64,000 nt of DNA, taken from the NCBI RefSeq assembly GCF_002705925.1, contig NZ_NKRE01000001.1:5706904-5770903 (forward strand). Reading direction: 5' to 3'. The translations under genes were made by a program, and so were the position numbers. Below the pieces are notes generated by a model. It searched no databases. It saw only the letters and a list, made by a program, of their open reading frames with translations, and was not told the origin of the DNA. This document shows positions 57,316-64,000 of this stretch, in pieces. Source of the DNA: Mycobacterium ostraviense. GTDB lineage: Bacteria; Actinomycetota; Actinomycetes; Mycobacteriales; Mycobacteriaceae. Every line of letters begins with the position of its first letter. The first letter of the stretch is position 1.

Positions 57316-58557
57316 ATGGCGATCCGGCGACGGGTGCCCAAGGTTGGCGACCTGGCGCCGCTGATTCAGTTGAGAAGGCCCCGATTCGGCCGCACCAAGC
57401 GGCGCCTGGATGCCGCGCTGACCATCGAGGACCTGCGACGCATCGCCAAGCGGCGGACCCCCAGGGCCGCGTTCGACTACACCGATGGCGCTGCCGAGGA
57501 CGAGCTGTCGATTCGGCGGGCCCGACAGGCGTTCCGCGACATCGAGTTTCACCCCACCATCCTGCGTGACGTCACCACGGTGTGCCCGGGTTGGGACGTC
57601 CTCGGCCGGCCGGTGGCGTTGCCGTTCGGGATCGCGCCGACCGGGTTCACCCGGTTGATGCACACCGAAGGGGAGATCGCCGGCGCGCGGGCGGCAGCCG
57701 CGGCGGGGATTCCGTTCGCGATGTCCACCCTGGCCACCTGTGCCATCGAGGATCTGGTGGCCGCGGTTCCCCAGGGCCGCAAGTGGTTTCAGCTGTACAT
57801 GTGGCGTGACCGGGACCGGTCGATGGCGTTGGTCAAGCGCGCGGCGGACGCGGGATTCGACACCATGCTGGTCACCGTCGACGTTCCGGTGGCCGGTGCC
57901 CGGCTGCGCGATATCCGCAACGGCATGACGATCCCCCCGGCGCTCACGCTGCGCACCGTCCTCGACGCACTGGGGCACCCGTGCTGGTGGTTCGACCTGT
58001 TGACCACCGAACCGCTGGCGTTCGCGTCGCTGGATCGCTGGTCGGGCACCGTCGGTGAGTACCTGAACACCATGTTCGACCCCAGCGTCACGTTCGAGGA
58101 CCTGGCCTGGATCAAGGCCCAATGGCCGGGCAAACTCGTCGTCAAGGGGATTCAGACGCTCGACGACGCGCGTGCCGTGATGGATTGCGGGGTCGACGGC
58201 ATCGTCTTGTCCAATCACGGTGGCCGCCAACTGGATCGGGCGCCGGTTCCGTTTCACCTGCTGCCGTTGGTGGCCCGCGAACTCGGCAAGCACACCGAGA
58301 TCCTGATGGATACCGGCATCATGTCGGGCGCCGATATCGTCGCGGCAATCGCGCTGGGAGCGCGGTGCACGTTGGTCGGCCGGGCCTATCTCTACGGGCT
58401 GATGGCCGGCGGCGAGGCGGGCGTCGCACGCGCCATCGAGATCCTGGGAAGTGGTGTGATCCGGACCATGCGGCTGCTGGGTGTGACCTGCTTGGCGGAG
58501 CTGTCGCCCAGGCACGTGACGCAATTGCAGCGGTTGGGGCCTCGTCCAACTGCGTGA
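57316..58557 (+). CDS. lldD2: FMN-dependent L-lactate dehydrogenase LldD2
   Basis: A 413-residue flavoprotein of the alpha-hydroxy-acid dehydrogenase family. Residues around FDYTDGAAEDELSIRRARQA start the FMN barrel; the active-site signature SNHGGRQLDRAPVPFHLL holds the catalytic histidine and arginine. It oxidises L-lactate to pyruvate with electrons passed to quinone and lets the cell grow on host lactate. It follows Rv1872c through its length. ATG 57316 is chosen. A lon relic lies downstream. Confidence 0.94.
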   Translation: MAIRRRVPKVGDLAPLIQLRRPRFGRTKRRLDAALTIEDLRRIAKRRTPRAAFDYTDGAAEDELSIRRARQAFRDIEFHPTILRDVTTVCPGWDVLGRPVALPFGIAPTGFTRLMHTEGEIAGARAAAAAGIPFAMSTLATCAIEDLVAAVPQGRKWFQLYMWRDRDRSMALVKRAADAGFDTMLVTVDVPVAGARLRDIRNGMTIPPALTLRTVLDALGHPCWWFDLLTTEPLAFASLDRWSGTVGEYLNTMFDPSVTFEDLAWIKAQWPGKLVVKGIQTLDDARAVMDCGVDGIVLSNHGGRQLDRAPVPFHLLPLVARELGKHTEILMDTGIMSGADIVAAIALGARCTLVGRAYLYGLMAGGEAGVARAIEILGSGVIRTMRLLGVTCLAELSPRHVTQLQRLGPRPTA

Positions 58558-58620
58558 TGCTCGCGTCGCGATTGCCGCATTCTGGCTCCCGGGCTGTGCC
58601 TGCCGACCTCGAGCGCGACC

Positions 58621-58923
58621 ATGTCGGTGCCGGTGCTGTTCACCGGAACCATCGTGTTGCCCGGAATGGTGGTCCGCTTTGACGTCGGCATGACCGGTGA
58701 GGTGACGCTCAACGGGCGGGTGTTGCCGATTGGCGGAGTCAAGAAGGAGCTGCTCGCCGCCCAACGTGCAGGACTGTCAACGGCATTATTCCGTCACGCA
58801 ACGAACCGGACCTCGACGATGTGCCTGCTGAAGTGCTCGAAACGCTCGACGACCGACGTCACAGGAATCGTCGCGCAGGGGCTCGAGGCGGCGGCTGCCC
58901 GATACTGCTGGTCAGTCCATTGA
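58621..58923 (+). pseudogene. Relict lon protease gene, N- and C-terminal ends fused
   Basis: The frame reads SVPVLFTGTIVLPGMVV, the very start of mycobacterial Lon, and then at once DVGMTGEVTLNGRVLPIGG and LLAAQRAGLST, the end of the Lon protease domain; the ATPase and the catalytic core are gone. After that a +1 frame gives RNEPDLDDVPAEVLETLD, then the first frame returns with TDVTGIVAQGLEAA, both typical of the Lon C-terminus. About 100 codons are left of a gene of about 770. Lon is absent from M. tuberculosis but present in M. smegmatis. Confidence 0.85.
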
Positions 58924-59140
58924 TCCCCGGCGAACGATGTGAATTTCCATGCCGAGTGCCGTAGAGACTGCTGGCAAAAAATCTGACTAGGGCGTTTCCG
59001 CCTTCCGGAGTCCGGGTAGATCACGCTAAGGGGGTCATCCCCCACCCCCATGACCAAATGGGGAGTGGGCGGTAAGTGAACAGCACGTCCAAGCTGTTGC
59101 GCTGCCAGCGTGGCAGTCAACCGCTCGACAAGGAGTCCGC

Positions 59141-59608
59141 ATGAAGATCAGCAAGATGGCGGCTACGGCTGCGATGACCGGTGCTCTCGGGTCTGCGGCG
59201 CTGGGAATCGGCGCCGGTTTGGCGCAAGCCGATCCCCCGGGGCCAAATGTGCCCGGTCCGGTTCCCGGCCCAAATGTGCCGGGGCCGGACCCGAATTTGA
59301 CGGGGCCGTATATACCGGGGCAGCCCATTTGTAGCGGCGGCCCGGGAGTCAACTGTAACGGTCCAGGCAGCCCGCTTCCGCCCGGACAGCGCGGCGCCCC
59401 GCCGCCGGGACACTACAATGAGCCGATCCGCTACGGACTGCCGGCCACGTGGAGTCCGCCGGATTTTCCTGACGTTAACCTCCCGGTCGTGTACAACCCA
59501 GCCGTCAATGCCTGGGGTGTGTTCACCGCGGACGGTCAGTTCCACGTATTCCCGGGCGCGGAGGCCGGGGGCAGCGTCGGAGGCGGTACGGGCGCCGAAG
59601 TCGGGTAG
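59141..59608 (+). CDS. Secreted proline/glycine-rich mycobacterial protein
   Basis: A 155-residue exported protein. The signal peptide (MAATAAMTGALGSAALGIGA) ends at AQA-DP; the mature part begins with PGPNVPGPVPGPNVPGPDPN repeats, followed by CSGGPGVNC (two cysteines) and a conserved-looking YGLPATWSPPDFPDVN segment. No function is known for this type. It ends before a strong hairpin terminator. No upstream gene lies close. Confidence 0.78.
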   Translation: MKISKMAATAAMTGALGSAALGIGAGLAQADPPGPNVPGPVPGPNVPGPDPNLTGPYIPGQPICSGGPGVNCNGPGSPLPPGQRGAPPPGHYNEPIRYGLPATWSPPDFPDVNLPVVYNPAVNAWGVFTADGQFHVFPGAEAGGSVGGGTGAEVG

Positions 59609-59650
59609 GGAGCGCATGCCATACACAGCTCCTGAGTAACAGAAGTGGTG

Positions 59651-59678
59651 ACAGCCGCCCCCACGTGGGGGCGGCTGT
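59651..59678. terminator. Perfect palindromic hairpin terminator
   Basis: A 28-base perfect palindrome (14-base arms, starting ACAGCCGCCCCCAC) 40 bases after the secreted-protein stop. There is no T run, as is usual for mycobacterial intrinsic terminators. Confidence 0.8.
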
Positions 59679-59767
59679 TCGCATGCTGGTACCCCACCGT
59701 AAACCGGCGGCGCTGCAATCCAGCGCATAGACCACGCAGCCCGAGAAATGCGGCAGAATTGCTAACC

Positions 59768-60157
59768 GTGAATAATGTTCGGGATTTGAAGCGTCAGGTG
59801 GTCCATGGTTTTCAACGGCTGGTAGCCAACCCCCTTGGTCGGAAGTTGCCGCTGACCATGCTCGAAACGATAGGCCGCAAAACAGGACAACCACGCTGCA
59901 CCGCCGTCGGCGGAAAGGTCATCGGCAATCAGTTCTGGATGGTGTCCGAACACGGCGAACATTCGGATTATGTCTACAACATCAAGGCCAACCCGGCCGT
60001 CCGGGTGCGCATCGGCGGCCAGTGGCGTACCGGGACCGCGCATCTGCTGCCGGAAGACGACCCGCGGCAGCGGCTGCGCGACCTGCCCCGGGTCAACAGC
60101 GCGGCTGTGCGCGCCATCGGGAGCGACCTGCTGACCATTCGGGTCGACCTGGATTGA
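59768..60157 (+). CDS. Deazaflavin (F420)-dependent nitroreductase-like protein
   Basis: A 129-residue split-barrel protein, FQRLVANPLGRKLPLTMLET, then IGRKTGQPRCTAVGG and HSDYVYNIKANPAVRVRIGG, the pattern of the DDN/DUF385 family. Members bind F420H2 and reduce quinones or nitro compounds. GTG 59768 is chosen; a longer frame runs back through the terminator. It is 6 bases before the next gene, so the two are likely cotranscribed. Confidence 0.8.
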   Translation: MNNVRDLKRQVVHGFQRLVANPLGRKLPLTMLETIGRKTGQPRCTAVGGKVIGNQFWMVSEHGEHSDYVYNIKANPAVRVRIGGQWRTGTAHLLPEDDPRQRLRDLPRVNSAAVRAIGSDLLTIRVDLD

Positions 60158-60163
60158 CCGCGG

Positions 60164-60496
60164 ATGGCCTACGACATCGACCTCGTGGAACGGATCCGCG
60201 AGTTGCTGGCGTCGCAGTCCGGCGTGGACGAAAAGCGGATGTTCGGCGGGCTTGCCTTCCTGATCGATGGGCACCTGGCCGTGGCCGTCAGCGGTGAGGG
60301 CGGACTCCTGGTCCGGGTGCCGCCGGCGGCCACCGACAAGCTGCTCGGTGGCGCCCACGTCAGCCCCATGGTGATGGCCGGCCGGCAAACCCGCGGGTGG
60401 TTGCGTATTGCCGCTGAAGGGGTGAAAACCAAACGGCAGCTTCAGGGTTGGGTCACGCGCAGCGTGACCTGGGTGCACAGCCTGCCGCCGAAATGA
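60164..60496 (+). CDS. TfoX N-terminal-domain protein
   Basis: A 110-residue protein, MAYDIDLVERIRELLASQSG, with the family motif EKRMFGGLAFLIDGHLAVAV. In other bacteria TfoX controls competence; single-domain actinobacterial versions have no assigned role. It ends 41 bases before the HhH gene, all on the same strand. Confidence 0.82.
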   Translation: MAYDIDLVERIRELLASQSGVDEKRMFGGLAFLIDGHLAVAVSGEGGLLVRVPPAATDKLLGGAHVSPMVMAGRQTRGWLRIAAEGVKTKRQLQGWVTRSVTWVHSLPPK

Positions 60497-60537
60497 CCAC
60501 CCGGTTTGCGGCCGGCAAATCCGGGTACGCCGCCCGT

Positions 60538-61173
60538 ATGGACAGGCCCGAGCAACGGGTGAAACGACTGCTCGAGGTTGCCGGTACCAGCTACGCTGCC
60601 GAGGCCGGCATTCGCATCGATGACAAGCCGATGCCGCTGTTTCAACTGCTGGTGCTGTGCATGCTGGCCAGCAAGCCGATCGACGCCACCATCGCCATGC
60701 GCGCCGCGCGGGAACTGTTCGGGGCCGGCCTGCGCACCCCCAAAGCGGTGCTGGAATCCCGGAGACAGACCATGATCGATGCGTTCGGCCGGGCCCACTA
60801 TGTGCGCTATGACGAAAGTTCGGCCACCCGGCTTACCGAAATGGCCGAGCGAGTTCGCGACGAATTCCGCGGCGACCTGCGCGAAATCGCGCGCCGCAGC
60901 GACCACGACCCGCTGAAGGCCAGGCGAATCCTCAAGCAGTTCAACGGGATTGGCGACACTGGTGCCGATATCTTCCTGCGCGAGGTGCAGGATGTGTGGA
61001 CCTGGGCGCGACCGTATTTCGACGACCGGTCCACCGCCGCGGCCAAGGAGCTGGGCCTGCCCACCGATCCGGCAAAGCTTTCCGCGCTGGCCGCCGGCGC
61101 TAACGCCCGGCTGGCGGCGGCGCTGGTCCGCGCGTCCCTGGACGACGAGGTGCGCCGCCAGGTGACCGATTGA
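60538..61173 (+). CDS. Endonuclease III-like HhH-GPD-type protein (Rv1870c-like)
   Basis: A 211-residue helical protein, MDRPEQRVKRLLEVAGTSYA, then LMLASKPIDATIAMRAAREL-like helices and the helix-hairpin-helix motif KQFNGIGDTGADIFLREVQD. The glycosylase catalytic lysine/aspartate pair of the family is not clear, so a DNA-binding role without full enzyme activity is possible. It matches Rv1870c in place and size (211 residues as I recall). ATG 60538 is used; a longer frame overlaps the TfoX gene. Confidence 0.78.
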   Translation: MDRPEQRVKRLLEVAGTSYAAEAGIRIDDKPMPLFQLLVLCMLASKPIDATIAMRAARELFGAGLRTPKAVLESRRQTMIDAFGRAHYVRYDESSATRLTEMAERVRDEFRGDLREIARRSDHDPLKARRILKQFNGIGDTGADIFLREVQDVWTWARPYFDDRSTAAAKELGLPTDPAKLSALAAGANARLAAALVRASLDDEVRRQVTD

Positions 61174-61180
61174 GCACCAA

Positions 61181-61906
61181 ATGACCGTCCGGATCGGCAC
61201 ATCGGGCTGGTCGTATGACCACTGGTCCGACGTGCTATATCCGCCCGGGCTGGCATCTGCCCGGCGATTGTCCTACTACGTTCAGACGTTCGACACCGTC
61301 GAGCTGAACGCCAGCTTCTACCGCTGGCCCAGGGATTCGACGTTCGCGGGCTGGCGAGCCCAGTTGCCCGACGGGTTCACCATGTCGGTCAAGGCGCACC
61401 GCGGTCTGACCCACTACCGCCGGCTGGTGTCGCCCGAACCCTGGATCGAGCGGTTCGAACGCTGTTGGCAGTTGCTGGGTGATCGTCACGGCGTGCTGCT
61501 GGTGCAGCTGCATCCGGAGCAGCGCCGCGACGACGCGCGGCTGGATTCCTTCCTGCGCGGCGTTCCGGCGTCGATCCGGGTGGCCGTCGAGCTGCGCCAC
61601 CCGTCCTGGAACGACCCGGCGGTATATGCGGTGCTGGAAACCCACCGCGCCGCCTACGTGGTGATGAGCGGCGGCGGTCTCGCGTGTATCCCGCGGGCCA
61701 CCACCGACCTGGTGTACGTCCGGATGCACGGTCCCGATCGGGACGCGATGTACGCGGGTTCGTACTCGCCCGATGACCTGCGACGCTGGGCCGACTGCAT
61801 CACCGACTGGGACGTCGAGGGCCGCGACGTGTGGATGTACTTCAACAACGACCTGGGCGGCCACGCGGTCCGTAACGCGCTGTCATTGCGGGAGCTGCTG
61901 AGCTAA
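61181..61906 (+). CDS. DUF72/YecE-family barrel protein
   Basis: A 241-residue protein, MTVRIGTSGWSYDHWSDVLY, then YVQTFDTVELNASFYRWPRD and AHRGLTHYRRL, all DUF72 hallmarks, and VYVRMHGPDRDAMYAG at the end. The fold is a TIM barrel. The biochemical role is unknown; some members bind iron-sulphur clusters. It lies 7 bases after the HhH gene and 13 before the ferredoxin reductase. Confidence 0.85.
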   Translation: MTVRIGTSGWSYDHWSDVLYPPGLASARRLSYYVQTFDTVELNASFYRWPRDSTFAGWRAQLPDGFTMSVKAHRGLTHYRRLVSPEPWIERFERCWQLLGDRHGVLLVQLHPEQRRDDARLDSFLRGVPASIRVAVELRHPSWNDPAVYAVLETHRAAYVVMSGGGLACIPRATTDLVYVRMHGPDRDAMYAGSYSPDDLRRWADCITDWDVEGRDVWMYFNNDLGGHAVRNALSLRELLS

Positions 61907-61919
61907 GTAGGCTGGGGGC

Positions 61920-63158
61920 ATGGCCAGTTCGACAACATTCGTCATCGTCGGCGGCGGGCTTGCCGGCGCCAAAGCGGCAGAAGCGTTGCGCTACAACGGT
62001 TTCGACGGCACCATCACGCTCTTTGCCGATGAGGAGCAGCTGCCCTACGAGCGTCCCCCACTGTCCAAGGAATTCCTGGCGGGCAAGAAGTCGCTTGACG
62101 AGTTCACCGTGCAGAACTCGGATTGGTATCGCGACCATGATGTCGACCTGCGGCTGGGCGCGCGGGTGTCGTCGCTGGATCCCGCCGCTCACACCGTCGG
62201 ACTTCCCGACGACACCACCGTGCACTACGACAAGCTGCTGCTGGCGACCGGATCGGCTTCGCGTCGCCTGCCGATACCCGGCGCCGACGCCGCCGGCGTG
62301 CATTACCTGCGCACGTTCGAGGATGCGTCGGCGCTGAATTCCGCGCTGGCCGAGGGCTCTTCGCTTGCGGTCGTGGGTGCGGGCTGGATCGGTCTGGAGG
62401 TGGCCGCCAGCGCTCGGCAGCGCAACGTCGATGTCACCGTGGTGGAGGCGGCCCGGCAGCCGCTGTCGGCCGCGCTGGGCGACACCGTCGGCAAGGTGTT
62501 TGCCGACCTGCATCGCGATCATGGTGTGGACTTGCGGCTGGAAGCGCAGGTGGCCGAGATCACGACCGAGGGCGGCCGGGCCAGTGGGCTCAAGCTGGGC
62601 GACGGGTCCGTCATCGCCGCCGATGCCGTGCTGGTGGCTGTCGGCGCGAAACCCAACATCGAACTCGCCCAGCAGGCCGGCTTGGCGATGGCTGACGGCG
62701 GTGTCCAGGTCGATGCCTCGCTACGGACCAGCGATCCCGATATCTACGCCGTCGGTGACATCGCCGCCGCGGAGCACCCGCTGCTGGGCACCCGGATCCG
62801 CACCGAACACTGGGCCAACGCGCTCAAACAACCCGCGGTGGCAGTCGCCGGAATGCTCGGCACCCCAGGCGAATACGCGGAGCTGCCCTACTTCTTCACC
62901 GATCAGTACGACCTCGGGATGGAGTACGCCGGCCACGCGTCCGGCGTCGAGCGGGTGGTGTTCCGCGGCGACGTCGCCGGCCGCGAGTTCGTCGCGTTCT
63001 GGCTCGACGGCGACAACCGGGTGCTGGCCGGGATGAACGTCAATATCTGGGACGTGCTCGACGACGTCAAAGCCTTGATCCGATCGAAAGCCCCGGTCGA
63101 CGCCGGCAGGTTGGCTGATCCCGCATCGCCGTTGGCCGAAGCGCGGGTCGGCTCTTAG
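61920..63158 (+). CDS. Ferredoxin reductase-type FAD/NAD(P) oxidoreductase (Rv1869c-like)
   Basis: A 412-residue protein with an FAD motif TFVIVGGGLAGAKAAEALRY, an NAD motif AVVGAGWIGLEVAASARQ, and the second FAD site DPDIYAVGDIAAAEHP. The C-terminal domain (FFTDQYDLGMEYAGHA) is typical of ferredoxin reductases working with oxygenases such as P450s or dioxygenases. It may serve P450s such as CYP140, but no ferredoxin gene is adjacent. Confidence 0.9.
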   Translation: MASSTTFVIVGGGLAGAKAAEALRYNGFDGTITLFADEEQLPYERPPLSKEFLAGKKSLDEFTVQNSDWYRDHDVDLRLGARVSSLDPAAHTVGLPDDTTVHYDKLLLATGSASRRLPIPGADAAGVHYLRTFEDASALNSALAEGSSLAVVGAGWIGLEVAASARQRNVDVTVVEAARQPLSAALGDTVGKVFADLHRDHGVDLRLEAQVAEITTEGGRASGLKLGDGSVIAADAVLVAVGAKPNIELAQQAGLAMADGGVQVDASLRTSDPDIYAVGDIAAAEHPLLGTRIRTEHWANALKQPAVAVAGMLGTPGEYAELPYFFTDQYDLGMEYAGHASGVERVVFRGDVAGREFVAFWLDGDNRVLAGMNVNIWDVLDDVKALIRSKAPVDAGRLADPASPLAEARVGS

Positions 63159-63163
63159 CGCTC

Positions 63164-64000
63164 TTAGCCCATGGGCTTCCAGGTGTGGTCGATGACGTCG
63201 GGCGGCGGCTGAGCCTGCAGCCGTTCGCGCTCGGTGCGTCGGCGTTTGACCCGCAGCCGGGCGTCGGCCGGCATGGTGACCAGCTCGTCGCAGGTCAGGT
63301 AGTACACGTCGTCGACGGTGTCGATCAGGTCCGCCGCAGCCCGCCGAGATCCTAACTCGCGCAGCGTCATCCGGAGTTCATGGGTGAACCGGATGGTGGT
63401 GTCGTGAGCCAACTCTCGCGAACTGCGAGCACTGGCCGCCAACCGCTGGGCAAACGTCGCCGGTGGTGCCGGCTCGGCGGGCGCCGTAGCGGCTTGCGCG
63501 GCGAGGATCAAAAGTGGCGACGGGTCGTCGCCGAACGCCGGGTTGGCCAGCTCCGCTTCCCCCGGGCCGCGGTGCCCCAGCTGGGCTACGACGGCGTCGA
63601 GGGCCGCGGCGGCCGACGGCGACAGCGCCCGGATACTGTCGACGTTGCCTTCGCGGGCCAGGGCGCACAGCGGTGCATCGGCGCGCAGGATATCCGTCAG
63701 CTCAGTGCTCACCGCCGCGACGCGACCGCTCTCCATGATCACCCCGATACCGGACACGCTGGATTTCGCGTGTGTGTGCTCCAGCGTCGCCGCGGTGATG
63801 CCGGTGTCGATGACCCATAGCGCCGTGAGGATCCAGCCTTGGTGAATCCGGTCCCGCAACAAGCGAACTCGTACTTCCAGGCTGGCGTCCGGCAGTTCTC
63901 TCAGCTGCCCGGCATCAACGTGCTCTGCCGACACTGCGGCAACGTAGGCCTGCGTGTCAGCCCGCAGATGACGCAACAGCGACAGCGACCGAGCCGTCAC
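63164..64000 (-). CDS. PEP-utilising-enzyme-like protein (Rv1868-like), C-terminal part
   Basis: The frame enters from beyond base 64000 and ends at 63164, so only the C-terminal 278 residues are seen. Segments LGHRGPGEAELANPAFGDDP and VDDVYYLTCDELVTMPADAR, then RRRTERERLQAQPPPDVI, are typical of the central region of PEP-synthase/rifampicin phosphotransferase-like proteins. No phosphohistidine domain follows in this part. The catalytic domains would be upstream. Role unknown. It is convergent with the ferredoxin reductase, 5 bases apart. Confidence 0.7.
   Translation of the reverse strand: MTARSLSLLRHLRADTQAYVAAVSAEHVDAGQLRELPDASLEVRVRLLRDRIHQGWILTALWVIDTGITAATLEHTHAKSSVSGIGVIMESGRVAAVSTELTDILRADAPLCALAREGNVDSIRALSPSAAAALDAVVAQLGHRGPGEAELANPAFGDDPSPLLILAAQAATAPAEPAPPATFAQRLAASARSSRELAHDTTIRFTHELRMTLRELGSRRAAADLIDTVDDVYYLTCDELVTMPADARLRVKRRRTERERLQAQPPPDVIDHTWKPMG

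Noticed and set aside
57259..58764. Reverse frame continuing upstream of the DUF1810 gene through lldD2
   Set aside because: The DUF1810 protein starts at 57258; upstream residues are the shadow of lldD2.
1..64000. tRNA or rRNA genes
   Set aside because: No cloverleaf or rRNA-like sequence was recognised on either strand.

Overview
The window is chromosomal DNA from a slow-growing Mycobacterium. It carries an antigen 85B gene, rpfC, bfrA with IdeR-type boxes, cyp140, lldD2, cinA and a divergent oxyR-ahpC-ahpD locus, and most genes follow, in reverse orientation, the order I remember for Rv1868 to Rv1915 of M. tuberculosis. The Ag85B sequence and an intact oxyR argue against the tuberculosis complex itself; from memory Ag85B looks closest to M. 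kansasii-type sequences, but the species cannot be fixed from the sequence alone.

Layout. 1-3421: start of aceA, a metallo-beta-lactamase-fold hydrolase, fadB5, a START-like protein and a secreted PEBP protein. 3436-12301: an accessory block where furA-katG would be expected; it holds a deleted FAD oxidoreductase, a frameshifted TetR gene, a secreted Pro-rich DUF732 protein, and a catabolic-looking set (nitronate monooxygenase, two NIPSNAP-like paralogs flanking an acyl-CoA ligase, AhpD-like protein, nitroreductase, START-like protein), several members of which are broken. 12318-23998: conserved core with aao, a STAS protein, a crotonase, an amidohydrolase, an MFS transporter, cinA, a small collagen-like Gly-X-Y protein, a macro-domain protein, dtd, a methyltransferase and a zinc dehydrogenase. 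24009-29202: a Baeyer-Villiger-type monooxygenase with its own operator-like repeat, then an AT-richer accessory stretch with a CD38/Aplysia-type ADP-ribosyl cyclase homologue and a frameshifted B12-binding radical SAM gene. 29210-38911: SDR, nitronate monooxygenase, small membrane and secreted proteins, a broken CYP125-like P450, a dead alcohol dehydrogenase, YceI-like protein and fbpB. 38977-41854: an IS607-like element with three genes and a frameshifted TnpB. 41959-54577: rpfC, lppE, cyp140, a protein with a natural C-terminal six-histidine tail, an MFS pump with a DNA-binding-like tail plus a degenerate copy of that tail, and the iron-storage pair bfrA/bfd. 54607-64000: oxyR/ahpCD, lldD2, a lon relic, a secreted protein and a run of housekeeping-like small enzymes.

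The genes fit a lipid- and sterol-using intracellular or environmental mycobacterium with strong redox and iron handling. The most unusual item is the 268-residue NAD-glycohydrolase/ADP-ribosyl-cyclase-like protein at 26847-27653. The second theme is decay: about ten genes carry frameshifts, stops or internal deletions, so either the genome is eroding or the assembly holds homopolymer errors; the large deletions and in-frame stops show that at least some of the loss is real.
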